A stretch of DNA of 64,000 nt from an uncultured Ilyobacter sp. (GTDB lineage Bacteria; Fusobacteriota; Fusobacteriia; Fusobacteriales; Fusobacteriaceae), in contig NZ_OY764864.1 of NCBI RefSeq assembly GCF_963668515.1, forward strand, positions 992,001-1,056,000, given 5' to 3'. Below the pieces are notes generated by a model. The model did no database searches. It had not been told where the DNA came from and saw only the letters and a program-made list of their open reading frames with translations. The translations under genes and the position numbers were made by a program. The first letter of the stretch is position 1, and each line of letters opens with the position of its first letter. Of the stretch, positions 33,287 through 42,090 are shown piece after piece.

Positions 33287-34906
33287 ATGAATATTATCGA
33301 ATTTCAAAATGTTTCAAAATCATTTTTTACTCAAAAATTATACAAAAAAGTTAATTTAGAAATAAACTCTGGGGACAAAATAGCCCTTACAGGACATAAT
33401 GGTACTGGTAAATCTACTTTTATCAAACTAATTACAGGTGAACAGGACCCTGACTATGGTCAGGTTATAATAAATGAAGAAATTAGTTTTTCATGCTTTG
33501 ATCAGTTCGGCAGAGTAGATCAAAATATGAAAGTAGAAGATCTGTTGAATATTCCTTTTGAAGATGTGATTGCCACACAAAATGAATTGGAGCTTATATC
33601 TACTCAGTTTTCTGATAATTCTCAAGAGAATGAGGCTGTTATGGAAAAATACGCAGATATTTCAGATAAATTTGAAAGCCTAGGTGGATACTCTTACCTG
33701 CATATACAATCGGAATTTATAGATGTATTTGGAATAGGAGATAAACTGGGGAAAAAATTCAGAGAATTAAGTGGTGGAGAGAAGCAGTATATAAGACTTG
33801 CGATGACACTCTTTAGTAACTCAGACCTGATAATTTTAGATGAACCGTTATCATATTTTGACAAGAAAAAAACAGCTTGGCTTTCAAACTATATTTCAGA
33901 GAGTCCCAAAGCCTTTGTCGTTGTTTCACATAATGTGGACTTTATAAGAGGGATTGCCAACAAGATACTTGATATAGACAATAAAACTATCACAGCCTAT
34001 GAGTGTGACTACCGAAATTTCCTGAAAGAGAAAAAATTAAAACTTTCAGAAGAGAGAAAGCAAAATCAGAAAACAGATCTGATCATAGAGGAGACTGAAT
34101 TAAGTGTCCACAGAAAAGTTAAACTCCTGGAAAAAGTAGATAATAAACATGCTCATGCTGTAATATTACGTAGAATGAGAAGAGAACTTAAAAAATTGGA
34201 AAAACAGAAAATCGAATTTTCTCCAGAGTATAAGTATGAATATGCTGCAGCTCCAGAGGATTTCTTTACTAAAAACAGGGATATTGGTGAAAATATGGTT
34301 ACTTTATCTGGAGTCTCAAAAGAATTCCCAGATAAATTTCTCTATAAGGATGCCGACCTCGAGGTCTTTAAAGACAGTAAAATCTGCATTGTCGGAGAAA
34401 ACGGTTCTGGAAAATCTACTCTCCTTAGAATACTTGCTGGAAAGGAAACACCTACAAGAGGACTGGTAGAGATAAATGAAAAGGCTAAAATATCATTTAT
34501 AGAACAGGAAACTGTTTTAGAAAATGAGCAGTTGCTTATAAAAGATTATCTGAAGGACAAGACAGGTTTGTCAGATGATTTTATAGAGGCTGCTATTGAC
34601 TCACTGTATAACCACGATCCGGAATTCAGAGACAAAAAATTATACATGCTGTCTGGCGGTGAGAAGAAGAGACTCGAGATCTTTGCTCATATCTTATCAG
34701 AAACGGATGTTTTAATAATCGATGAACCTTCGACATACATGGATGACTATTCTAGAAACACAATAGCAAACATGCTCTTAGAATATCCAGGTGCTGTCAT
34801 AATGGTAACTCATGATAAGGCCCTACTTAGAAAAATAGACTTCAAACTTTATGATATCCGTGACAACAGATTCAGAATAAAAGAACAAGGAAACATAGCT
34901 GTATAA
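33287..34906 (+). CDS. ABC-F family ATPase
   Basis: This 539-aa protein has two ABC modules and no membrane segments. Module 1 has Walker A GHNGTGKST, signature LSGGEKQ and Walker B LIILDEP. Module 2 has Walker A GENGSGKST, LSGGEKK and VLIIDEP. A basic helical linker lies between. ABC-F proteins bind the ribosomal E site as translation factors or antibiotic-protection proteins; this one cannot be assigned to a subgroup by eye. The start at 33287 is preferred (GGGAGA seven bases ahead) over the ATG at 33272. A TATAAT at 33248 could be its -10 box. Confidence 0.85.
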   Translation: MNIIEFQNVSKSFFTQKLYKKVNLEINSGDKIALTGHNGTGKSTFIKLITGEQDPDYGQVIINEEISFSCFDQFGRVDQNMKVEDLLNIPFEDVIATQNELELISTQFSDNSQENEAVMEKYADISDKFESLGGYSYLHIQSEFIDVFGIGDKLGKKFRELSGGEKQYIRLAMTLFSNSDLIILDEPLSYFDKKKTAWLSNYISESPKAFVVVSHNVDFIRGIANKILDIDNKTITAYECDYRNFLKEKKLKLSEERKQNQKTDLIIEETELSVHRKVKLLEKVDNKHAHAVILRRMRRELKKLEKQKIEFSPEYKYEYAAAPEDFFTKNRDIGENMVTLSGVSKEFPDKFLYKDADLEVFKDSKICIVGENGSGKSTLLRILAGKETPTRGLVEINEKAKISFIEQETVLENEQLLIKDYLKDKTGLSDDFIEAAIDSLYNHDPEFRDKKLYMLSGGEKKRLEIFAHILSETDVLIIDEPSTYMDDYSRNTIANMLLEYPGAVIMVTHDKALLRKIDFKLYDIRDNRFRIKEQGNIAV

Positions 34907-34932
34907 AACCTGGTTTTATACAGCTATTTCTT
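34895..34932 (+). terminator. Terminator of the ABC-F gene
   Basis: ATAGCTGTATAAAACC pairs perfectly with GGTTTTATACAGCTAT. The stem includes the last codons and stop of the gene. Confidence 0.8.
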
Positions 34933-34961
34933 TAAGGGTAAACCTGCCCATAATATTAAAA

Positions 34962-35177
34962 ATAATTTAAACCCTCCTGCCTACTATAGCGGCTACTGAC
35001 ATGGAGCTTTTAGTTCTTTCAAAGAAAAAACTTATGGAGCTGTTTCATAAAAACAAGGATATTTTCAGTCTCCTAATTTTAAATATAGCAAGAGAACTTG
35101 CCAGAGGAGTGGCTCTTTTCGGAGATCAGAAGCTCTTATACACTTCCATGAAAAGTAAAAAAAGAGAATTAAAATAA
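34962..35177 (+). pseudogene. Fragment of a cyclic-nucleotide-binding (Crp/Fnr-like) protein
   Basis: From about 34962 the frame reads LLPTIAATDMELLVLSKKKL, then MELFHKNKDIF and LLILNIARELARGV, ending KSKKRELK. This is the end of a cNMP-binding sensor domain and its connecting helix; everything before it and the HTH domain are gone. A 58-codon frame from the ATG at 35001 is what remains open. Confidence 0.55.
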
Positions 35178-35205
35178 GCTGCCCTTAAAGGCAGTTTATT
35201 TTAAT
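35174..35205 (+). terminator. Terminator after the Crp-like fragment
   Basis: CTGCC pairs with GGCAG around CTTAAA, extended by AATAA/TTATT and followed by TTAATT. Confidence 0.65.
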
Positions 35206-35753
35206 TCCTGAAATTCTTAATATTTCCCCATAAAAAAAGACCCACACGGGCCTTTTGGACAAGGGGGAAAGTATAGTAACTCCTCAAACCTCAGGAGCTT
35301 GAATGTAACACCTCTTAAATCTAACCTATCCTACTATGCAAATATTAAAATATTATTAACTTAATACCGCTTAAAAAAGTCCTTAAATCATTTAAAAATT
35401 TTTATCTAAGTTACCCACTAAAACTATAACGCCTATACCACTCGATAAATTTGTCGTCGTATCGGCTGGCATAAAAGCTCCCCCCAGAGGTCCAAAAACA
35501 AAACCACCTATTATTACTGAAAGTTATAAGCAAAAATTTTCTGACAAGACTGGTCTTTTTCCAAGTTATTATCTTTTCTATTCCAGTTATTACATCTACA
35601 AAACCCGTTCCCCCAAGTATATGTCATTATTTTTCAACAGAAATAAGCAATTCACACTTAAATAAACAATTTCTGTTCCACAAAAGGATTATACATATTT
35701 ATACGGTATTTTCTTTTTAATTGAGTTAAATTAATTTTGTAGAGGGTGGTTTT
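35206..35753. other. Gene-free stretch with decayed coding and one minus-strand terminator
   Basis: On the minus strand a 43-codon frame at 35392-35523 reads like part of a membrane protein (VIIGGFVFGPLGGAFMPADT, then GIGVIVLVG) without a start. Further left, GGCCCGTGTGGGTC followed by seven Ts at 35228-35248 is a good minus-strand terminator, preceded by CTCCTGAGGTTTGAGGAG, which can form a hairpin. No complete gene is visible. Confidence 0.4.
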
Positions 35754-36116
35754 ATGAACTGGTATTTAAAGGCATTTAAAAATTATGCTGTTTTTAATGG
35801 GCGAGCCCGAAGAAAAGAGTATTGGTACTTTGTACTGTTCAACATAATATTTAGCATTCTTTTGACTGGTGTAGATTCTATGACAGGTACTCTGGATGCC
35901 AACGGAAGCGGACTTCTAAGTAGTATTTATGCTTTGGCTGTATTTCTTCCTAGTATTGCAGTGGCAGTGAGGAGACTTCACGATGTGAATAAGTCGGCGT
36001 GGTGGATACTCATAGGCATAGTGCCGGTTATAGGGGTTATAATACTATTTATATTTATGGTCAAAGAGGGAGATCCTTACGAAAACAGGTATGGTATGAA
36101 CCCAAAGTTATATTAA
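35754..36116 (+). CDS. DUF805 membrane protein
   Basis: This 120-aa protein matches DUF805: NWYLKAFKNYAVFNGRARRK at the start, a YWYFVLFN segment, then SIAVAVRRLHDVNKSAWW and GDPYENRYG at the end. Three or four transmembrane helices. Function unknown in the family. AGAGGGTGG supplies the ribosome binding site. Confidence 0.85.
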   Translation: MNWYLKAFKNYAVFNGRARRKEYWYFVLFNIIFSILLTGVDSMTGTLDANGSGLLSSIYALAVFLPSIAVAVRRLHDVNKSAWWILIGIVPVIGVIILFIFMVKEGDPYENRYGMNPKLY

Positions 36117-36269
36117 TATAACTTTAATTTAAATAAACAATAAATTTATTTGAATATATTTCTTTTATTTAAGAGGAAATAACGCAAACACACAGAAAAA
36201 CATACCAGGTGACACCTACCCCACCTAACCGTATTTTGAGAGCATCTAAGTATAGAGGTGCACTCATAA

Positions 36270-36314
36270 AAAAAGAAAGTCCTCTGGTATTTTCCAGAGG
36301 GCTCTCTTTTTTTA
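36270..36314. terminator. Terminator
   Basis: CCTCTGG pairs with CCAGAGG, extended by AAAGAAAG opposite CTCTTTTTTT. It lies between DUF805 and the convergent radical-SAM gene and has A- and T-rich flanks. Confidence 0.7.
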
Positions 36315-36355
36315 TTTTATAAAGAAATACAGTTTGTTTACCCACCAGATCATAC

Positions 36356-37279
36356 TCAGTCTTTTGTATAAAATTTACCCTGATAGGAGTTTTTTTCTTT
36401 TAAAAGTTTGTCCACACCATTTAATATAGACCTCTTATCCAAACTCCATAAAGGTCCTATCAGAGTATCCCGTGTCCCATCTCCTGTGATCCTGTGTACA
36501 GTCATCTCTGGGTTTAGTATTTCTAATATTTCCACCACCAAATCTATATAACTCTCCTTCTCCATCAAGGGAAAAGAATTTGTTCTATAGTATTCGTGGA
36601 GGGCTGTGTCTTTTATAAGATGCAAAAGATGAAGTTTTATACCCCAGCTTTTTGATTTATTTACAAATCTGACACTTTTTAAAATATCCATTTTTGATTC
36701 TCCAGGAAGTCCCAATATCAGATGTGTTACAAAGGGAATTCTTCTTTTTCTGAGATTCTCAGCAGATATTGTAAACTGGTCTAAGGAGTAGCCCCTATTG
36801 ATCAGCTCTGAAATTTTTTCATGGACAGTCTGAAGGCCTAGCTCTATCCAGATGAAATTTTCCCTTCCCATCTCCTCTAAAAGATCTAAAACTTCCTCTG
36901 GAAGGCAGTCTGGTCTTGTTGCTATGGCAAGACCTGCTACTCTGGGATGGGACAAGGCCTCTGCATATATTTTTCTCAATTTTTCTATAGGGGCATAGGT
37001 ATTGGTAAAGTTCTGAAAATATGCAATAACCTTTCCCTCAGGAAATTTTTTTTCTATAAGTTTTAACTGGTCTTCAATCTGATCCCCTATACTCTTTCTT
37101 CTGTCACCTGCAAACTCCCCGCTTCCTTTGTCGCTACAAAAGATACACCCCTTATAACCTAGAGTCCCGTCCCTGTTTGGGCATGTGAATCCTCCGTCTA
37201 AAGATACTTTATATATTTTTTCTCCGAATTTTTTTTTCAATTCATAATTCAGTGTATGAAATCTTTTATTATCCCACAT
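36356..37279 (-). CDS. Radical SAM protein, TIGR01212/YhcC family
   Basis: This 307-aa protein has a radical-SAM cluster in CPNRDGTLGYKGCIFC (Cys spacing differs from the classic CxxxCxxC, as in this family). It also has VSLDGGFTCPNRDG, AIATRPDCLPEEVLDLL, WIELGLQTVHEKI and THLILGLPGES. It would cleave SAM to start a radical reaction; substrate unknown. Single gene with a long C-terminal domain. Confidence 0.85.
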   Translation of the reverse strand: MWDNKRFHTLNYELKKKFGEKIYKVSLDGGFTCPNRDGTLGYKGCIFCSDKGSGEFAGDRRKSIGDQIEDQLKLIEKKFPEGKVIAYFQNFTNTYAPIEKLRKIYAEALSHPRVAGLAIATRPDCLPEEVLDLLEEMGRENFIWIELGLQTVHEKISELINRGYSLDQFTISAENLRKRRIPFVTHLILGLPGESKMDILKSVRFVNKSKSWGIKLHLLHLIKDTALHEYYRTNSFPLMEKESYIDLVVEILEILNPEMTVHRITGDGTRDTLIGPLWSLDKRSILNGVDKLLKEKNSYQGKFYTKD

Positions 37280-37421
37280 AAAACTGCTCCTGTTGTAATC
37301 TATTTTAGATATTTTACAATATTTTAAATAATATTCAAAACTTAATATAAATTTCCCTTGATTTCTAGTTTTTTAGATGTTATTATTAATTTGTAACCAT
37401 TACAAAAAGAGAGGTGTTTTT

Positions 37422-37598
37422 ATGGAACTAAAAAATGAGGTTTTAGAACTTTTAAAAAAATCAGAACCACTGAAGGCTGGTGAAATAGCTGAAAAATTAA
37501 ATGCAGATAAAAAAGATGTTGATAAGGTCATAAAATCCTTAAAAAAAGAAAACGCTGTTATTTCTCCAAAACGATGTTTTTATTCTCTAGATAAATAG
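37422..37598 (+). CDS. Small winged-helix protein, 58 aa
   Basis: The ATG at 37422 follows AGAGAGGTG. The product is just a winged helix: VLELLKKSEPLKAGEIAEKL, then KKDVDKVIKSLKKENAVI and a short wing ending CFYSLDK. It resembles the DNA-binding halves of small archaeal-type regulators. It has its own terminator. Confidence 0.65.
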   Translation: MELKNEVLELLKKSEPLKAGEIAEKLNADKKDVDKVIKSLKKENAVISPKRCFYSLDK

Positions 37599-37632
37599 AA
37601 TTTTATAAGAGCAATCTCTTATACATAAAAAT

Positions 37633-37667
37633 AAGTGGCTGGATTTTTTATCCAAGCCACTCTTTTT
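37633..37667. terminator. Bidirectional terminator
   Basis: AGTGGCTGGA pairs with TCCAAGCCACT (one bulge) around a T-rich loop and is followed by CTTTTTATG. Confidence 0.75.
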
Positions 37668-37687
37668 ATGTAGTCGATTTTTTAAGT

Positions 37688-38320
37688 TTATCTTATAAAA
37701 TGCATAAACTGTTTAGGCTCTTTTTCAGGGGCCTTTACCTTATCCTTGCCGTTCTCTACAAGCTTCAATGCCCAAGCCATATTCTTCCCAAGAATTCTCA
37801 TTATCTGTACACCCTCTTCGTCTTTTAGGGCCTCTCCAGGAGTTGTTCCGTGTATTACATTCCAGTAATTAGATGTAGGAATAATCATTTCAGAATAGTT
37901 TAAAAAGTTGTTCAGCTGGTCAAAGGTAGGCAGACCTCCAGAACGTCTAACTGCTACAACGGCTGCTCCCACTTTATGACGGAACAGACTTCCATTGACT
38001 CCTGCCACATAGAAAGTCCTGTCTAAGAAAGACTTCATAGTCCCCCCTACAGCAGAATAATGTACCGGAGACCCCAAGAGAAGTCCGTCAGCTTCCTTTA
38101 TCTTTTGAATAGCCTCATTTACCTCGTCGTCGATAATACATCTTTCATTTTTATTTTTTATACATGCACCACAAGCTGTACAGCCTCTTATGGCTTTATT
38201 CCCTATGTGTAGTATCTCAGTTTCTATTCCCTCGTTTTTTAGCTCGTTGATGACCATATTCAGTGCGTGGTATGTATTCCCGTCCTTTTTAGGACTTCCG
38301 TTTATAGCGATTACTTTCAT
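37688..38320 (-). CDS. Iron-sulfur flavoprotein / NADPH-dependent FMN reductase family
   Basis: This 210-aa protein has the flavodoxin-like FMN site INGSPKKDGNTYHAL, a cysteine cluster CTACGACIKNKNERC as in Isf-type iron-sulfur flavoproteins, and LGSPVHYSAVGGTMKSFLDR. It transfers electrons from reduced ferredoxin or NAD(P)H to unknown acceptors. The ATG at 38320 sits behind GGAGGTG. Divergent from an HxlR regulator, with a probable operator between. Confidence 0.85.
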   Translation of the reverse strand: MKVIAINGSPKKDGNTYHALNMVINELKNEGIETEILHIGNKAIRGCTACGACIKNKNERCIIDDEVNEAIQKIKEADGLLLGSPVHYSAVGGTMKSFLDRTFYVAGVNGSLFRHKVGAAVVAVRRSGGLPTFDQLNNFLNYSEMIIPTSNYWNVIHGTTPGEALKDEEGVQIMRILGKNMAWALKLVENGKDKVKAPEKEPKQFMHFIR

Positions 38321-38385
38321 ATTGTTTGACACCTCCATTGTTTTATATATAATGTATCAGATATTATAATATATTTAAAGTAGGC

Positions 38386-38415
38386 ACTTTTTAGTAAGTG
38401 TAGTTACCAAAAAGT
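38386..38415. promoter_or_regulatory. Candidate HxlR operator
   Basis: ACTTTTTAGTAA and TTACCAAAAAGT form a 12-bp inverted repeat with one mismatch and a six-base spacer. It is in the intergenic region between the HxlR gene and the divergent flavoprotein gene. Confidence 0.55.
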
Positions 38416-38467
38416 AAGTTTATTAAAATTAATAGATATTAAAAGAATTTTGTAGGGGTGAATTTTA

Positions 38468-38800
38468 ATGTTAACTGTTGATGATAAAAATTATATCTGT
38501 TCATTGGACTATGCCATGAGTATTATAAAAGGAAAATGGAAGTCCGTTATAATCTGCCATCTGAACCGTTCATCAACTAGGTTTTTAGAACTTCAGAGAA
38601 AACTCCCTGGGGTGAGCCAGAAGGTGCTCACAGAAAATTTAAAAGAACTTGAAAGTGATAAAATAATCAAAAAAATTGTTTTTCCAGAGGTTCCTCCAAG
38701 AGTAGAGTATGAGCTCACAGAGACAGGTTATAAGCTTTTTGAAATAATTACTCTGCTGGAAACCTGGGGTAATGAATATATAAAAGAATTCAAAAGTTAA
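38468..38800 (+). CDS. HxlR-family transcriptional regulator
   Basis: This 110-aa winged-helix protein has the family hallmarks YAMSIIKGKWKSVIICHL, RFLELQRKLPGVSQKVLTEN, LESDKIIKK and YELTETGYKL. HxlR proteins usually respond to electrophiles or redox stress and control adjacent oxidoreductases, here the divergent FMN protein. The ATG follows GTAGGGGTG. Confidence 0.88.
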   Translation: MLTVDDKNYICSLDYAMSIIKGKWKSVIICHLNRSSTRFLELQRKLPGVSQKVLTENLKELESDKIIKKIVFPEVPPRVEYELTETGYKLFEIITLLETWGNEYIKEFKS

Positions 38801-38823
38801 AAAAGGGCTTTTTAAGCCCTTTT
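38800..38823. terminator. Bidirectional terminator
   Basis: AAAAGGGCTT pairs with AAGCCCTTTT around TTT, between two convergent genes. Confidence 0.8.
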
Positions 38824-38834
38824 CATATTTGATC

Positions 38835-39458
38835 TTATTTAGTTTCTCTCTCTACTTTGGAAAAAATGCAACCACAGTAATCCTGTCTGTAAAGGTCATG
38901 CTTTTTAGACAGCTCCACCGACCTCTTATAACCATTTTTCTTTTTGAAATCCCCTATAAGGAATTTCACACCGTATTTCTCTTGTAAGTCTTTTCCTATC
39001 TCATTTATTTTCTGAGAGTTTTTAAGTGGACTTATTGAAAGCACCGTGGAAAAATAGTCAAATCCCATCTTCTTGGCTCTTTTGGCAGTGTCTTCAAGCC
39101 TCAGAGCATAGCATTTGAAACACCTATCTCCTCCTTCTTTAGAATCCTCTAGACCCTCTATACATTTAAAGAACTCCTCTACATCATATCTTCCTTCTAT
39201 AAGTTTAATCTTATTCTTAACCTTAATATGCCTGTTGAAAACCTTCTGTTCCTCTAGCCTTTTTTGGTATTCTTCCTCAAAGGTTATGTTTGGGTTATAA
39301 AAATTTACAGTGATATCAAAATACTCACTGAGATATTCAAGCACATAAGAGCTGCAAGGAGCACAACATGAATGCAGAAGAAGTCTCGGAGTTTTTTCAG
39401 ATTTCTTTACTTTTGCCAATATTTGTTCCAATTCTTTCTGATAATTAATTTTCATCAT
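38835..39458 (-). CDS. queH: Epoxyqueuosine reductase QueH
   Basis: This 207-aa protein contains the vicinal Cys motif LHSCCAPCSSY and the later CFKC and DYCGC, which bind a 4Fe-4S cluster and a second iron in QueH. Other family landmarks are STVLSISPLKNS and YGVKFLIGDFKKKNG. It carries out the last step of queuosine synthesis in tRNA, replacing QueG in anaerobes. Single gene here. Confidence 0.9.
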   Translation of the reverse strand: MMKINYQKELEQILAKVKKSEKTPRLLLHSCCAPCSSYVLEYLSEYFDITVNFYNPNITFEEEYQKRLEEQKVFNRHIKVKNKIKLIEGRYDVEEFFKCIEGLEDSKEGGDRCFKCYALRLEDTAKRAKKMGFDYFSTVLSISPLKNSQKINEIGKDLQEKYGVKFLIGDFKKKNGYKRSVELSKKHDLYRQDYCGCIFSKVERETK

Positions 39459-39527
39459 CTACTGATACCTCTTATTTTTCATATGACAGCCCAAAACACC
39501 GTCAATTTCTTTTTATTCATCCGAGTG

Positions 39528-40061
39528 TTATTTTTCACCTAAAAAAGGAGTCCCCAATATTTCAAGATGCTTTATCGCCAGGATTGATTTACCATCTACT
39601 AGATTTAGACCTTGTAATTCTTCAAAAGAAGCCTCTATAATCTCTAAAAATTCATCTTCATCTAAGGACTGCTTTGTCTTTACCAGAGATTTTGCAAGGA
39701 ATATATGAGTTTTAGATTTTGATATCCCTGGACTGGAGTAATATTCGTATATTTTCTCCATGCTTTCTGCCCTGTATCCGGCTTCTTCCTCTAATTCTCT
39801 GTAGGCAGTTTCTTCTGGAGACTCTCCAGGTTCTATAAGTCCAGCAGGTATCTCTAGTACAAAATCCTGCACCGCAGGCCTATACTGTCTTACCAGGATT
39901 ACCTTATTGTCATCTGTAAGGGCTAGTATCCCTACAGCATCTACCCCCTCTATAAAACTCCACCATACCTCTTTTCCTCCTGGAAGTCTTAGTTTTTCCT
40001 GGGATATTTCAAAGTGATCATTCTTGTAGACTACTTTTTTATCCATATGCTTGAACTTCAT
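39528..40061 (-). CDS. NUDIX hydrolase, ADP-ribose pyrophosphatase type
   Basis: This 177-aa protein has a complete Nudix box: G74, E80, then R88-E89 and E92-E93 with G95 (GLIEPGE, SPEETAY, RELEEEAG). The upstream VRQYRPAVQDFVLEIPAGL matches the NudF/YqkG ADP-ribose pyrophosphatases. It hydrolyses ADP-ribose or similar sugars to AMP and a phosphate. It follows the TrmH-like gene after 10 bp, so the two are probably cotranscribed. Confidence 0.85.
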   Translation of the reverse strand: MKFKHMDKKVVYKNDHFEISQEKLRLPGGKEVWWSFIEGVDAVGILALTDDNKVILVRQYRPAVQDFVLEIPAGLIEPGESPEETAYRELEEEAGYRAESMEKIYEYYSSPGISKSKTHIFLAKSLVKTKQSLDEDEFLEIIEASFEELQGLNLVDGKSILAIKHLEILGTPFLGEK

Positions 40062-40071
40062 ATTAATCCCC

Positions 40072-40827
40072 CTAAACCAAAAGTTCTCTGAACTTATAAA
40101 GAACTATTCCCGCAGCCACTGCCACATTGAGAGATTCAGCAGAGCCGTATATAGGTATGATCACCTTGCTGTCGCTGGCTTCTAATATCCTCTCAGATAC
40201 ACCCTGTCCCTCGTTTCCAAATATTATGGCATTCTTTGACCCTGGAAGGATAGCGGTATACGATACTGCATCTTCTCTCAGGGCAGTTGCAGTTGACTTA
40301 TAACCTTTTTTAGCTATAAACTTTATAAGCTCATCTTCCTCCATATATATGAAGTTCATATTAAAGAGTGATCCCATACTGCTTCTTACTGTTTTTTCGT
40401 TATACACATCTACACTGCCCTTTAACAGAACTATATCTTTATACCCAGCTGCATCAGCCACTCTTATTATTGTTCCAAGATTTCCCGGGTCCTGAATTCT
40501 GTCAAGGACCACTATATTGTCCCCTATACTCTCTGTGGAGGACTCACCCATAGGATAAATTAGAATTATCCCCTGAGAATTTTCCTGGGAGCTTATTTCA
40601 TTAAAAAGTGACTCAGAGAAGAGATATTTTGGACACATGAATTCTTCTGCCTTATCCCTGTATCTGTCATCCCCTTCCTTTAAGATGACTGCCCAAGGAA
40701 TCTCCTTAAAATCCAAGAACTTATGTCCCTCTGCAATAAAGAGTCTTTCTTTTTCTCTGTATTTTCTAGTTTTTAGCTTTTTTATTGTTTTATAGAGTTT
40801 ATTCTCTTTACTTTTTATAAATTCCAA
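40072..40827 (-). CDS. TrmH/SpoU-family RNA 2'-O-methyltransferase
   Basis: This 251-aa protein has an N-terminal substrate-binding domain (KTRKYREKERLFIAEGHKF). The SPOUT knot motifs follow: LDRIQDPGNLGTIIRVADAAG, AIIFGNEGQGVS and IPIYGSAESLNVAVAAGIVL. It methylates a ribose in rRNA or tRNA; the exact nucleotide is not predictable. First gene of a pair with the NUDIX hydrolase. Confidence 0.88.
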   Translation of the reverse strand: MEFIKSKENKLYKTIKKLKTRKYREKERLFIAEGHKFLDFKEIPWAVILKEGDDRYRDKAEEFMCPKYLFSESLFNEISSQENSQGIILIYPMGESSTESIGDNIVVLDRIQDPGNLGTIIRVADAAGYKDIVLLKGSVDVYNEKTVRSSMGSLFNMNFIYMEEDELIKFIAKKGYKSTATALREDAVSYTAILPGSKNAIIFGNEGQGVSERILEASDSKVIIPIYGSAESLNVAVAAGIVLYKFRELLV

Positions 40828-40868
40828 ATTTATCCTCCAGATAATAGTTATCAGGATAATTATATCTT

Positions 40869-41450
40869 TTATTGCTGATGTTTATCAAGTTTTTTTATTC
40901 TTTCAGACAAAAACTCCAGATCAATACTATCAGGTAGCTGATCTTTAGAAGTTTTAAAGTTTTGAAGATGCCAAAACCCCTTTTTTCTTATATAGGCTTT
41001 AGATGAGCTTTTTCCAAGCCAGTGTGGAGATGGTTTATAGTGTTCTGCCGACTCCATGCATTTTATAAATTTTCTCACCAGCCTTTTTCTCACACGGGAA
41101 GAACCGATCTTCACAAAGCCTATTTTCATATTATCTCTTATATACTGATCTAAAAAAGCATTTATCTCCTCAGAATTTTTAAAGTTTTTATATTTTTTCT
41201 GTACAGCTCTTCTCAGGTTTTTTCTAAAGGAGGAAGATCCCCACAAAACTTCCCTGATCTTATTGGGAAGATTTCCCTTTTTTTTGTTGAATCCTATCCT
41301 TACAATTCTTTCTAAGCCCCTATAGAACTCCCCTGACTCTGTTATAAAATATATCCCATCACTTGGTACGTTTATGTAATCCATCTCTTTTATATGAAAT
41401 TTGGGTATCTTATTCACCAAACTGTGAAGCATACCACATTCGACACTCAT
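40869..41450 (-). CDS. GIY-YIG-like protein of unknown role
   Basis: This 193-aa protein has the segment VPSDGIYFITESGEF followed by ERIVRIGF and SSFRKNLRRA. This resembles the GxYF-x-E / RIVRxG / SxFRxxL layout of a GIY-YIG-nuclease-like family. A PSPHWLG block follows. Substrate and activity unknown. The ATG at 41450 (behind GGGGGGAG) is chosen over an in-frame ATG at 41501 that would overlap the ybaK end. It sits 19 bp after ybaK. Confidence 0.5.
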   Translation of the reverse strand: MSVECGMLHSLVNKIPKFHIKEMDYINVPSDGIYFITESGEFYRGLERIVRIGFNKKKGNLPNKIREVLWGSSSFRKNLRRAVQKKYKNFKNSEEINAFLDQYIRDNMKIGFVKIGSSRVRKRLVRKFIKCMESAEHYKPSPHWLGKSSSKAYIRKKGFWHLQNFKTSKDQLPDSIDLEFLSERIKKLDKHQQ

Positions 41451-41469
41451 AGCTCTCCCCCCTACGCAA

Positions 41470-41943
41470 TTAAACAAAGGATATCGAGGTAACATCTGCA
41501 TTTAGCACTTCAGCCAATTTTTCCGGTTCTAACTCTATCTGCACCCCTCTTCTGCCACCACTTATAAGTATAGAGGAAAATTCCATTGCACTTTCATCTA
41601 TATAAGTGGGATAACTCTTCTTCATAGCTAGAGGAGAACATCCCCCTCTTATATATCCCGTTATTTTTTCTAGATCCCTCATGGGAATCATCTCTACTTT
41701 TTTATTCTTACTGGTTTTTGCCAGGGTTTTAAGGTCTAGTTCTCTCTCACCTGGAATACAGGCTACAAGATAACCTGTTTTATCACCTATAAGCACCAGA
41801 GTCTTAAAAATCCTTCTTATATCCTCTCCTGTCTTTGTCGCTACTGATACTGCACTAAGATCGTTTTCATCTACAGGATATTCCGCTGTTTTATATTTAT
41901 ATTTTTTTGCATCTAAGAGACGCATAGCATTTGTTTTTTTCAT
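41470..41943 (-). CDS. ybaK: Cys-tRNA(Pro)/Cys-tRNA(Cys) deacylase, YbaK/EbsC family
   Basis: This 157-aa protein is the family's usual length. It has TGEDIRRIFKTLVLIGD, the central KTLAKTSKNKKVEMIPM, and GYIRGGCSPLAMKKSYPTYID with GRRGVQIELEPEKLAEVLNA near the end. YbaK removes cysteine from mischarged tRNA(Pro). It is the first gene of a pair with the GIY-YIG-like gene. Confidence 0.9.
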   Translation of the reverse strand: MKKTNAMRLLDAKKYKYKTAEYPVDENDLSAVSVATKTGEDIRRIFKTLVLIGDKTGYLVACIPGERELDLKTLAKTSKNKKVEMIPMRDLEKITGYIRGGCSPLAMKKSYPTYIDESAMEFSSILISGGRRGVQIELEPEKLAEVLNADVTSISFV

Positions 41944-42090
41944 TTAGTATCACCTCTTTATAATTATATCACAAAAAAATATAAAAAAAAGGACTTCGTG
42001 ATTTTTTTATTTTGAATTAAAATTTTTATTTCTCTTCTAAAGGAATGTCGTAAGTTATATATAAAATTATTATATAAGGGGGAGTTTATT

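Noticed and set aside
35206-35345. A tRNA or riboswitch near 35.2-35.3 kb
   Set aside because: The GC-rich parts form only a terminator-like hairpin and a small stem; no cloverleaf or known aptamer could be drawn.
36200-36260. CCAGGTGACACCTACC region as a transposon end
   Set aside because: No matching inverted copy or transposase nearby.
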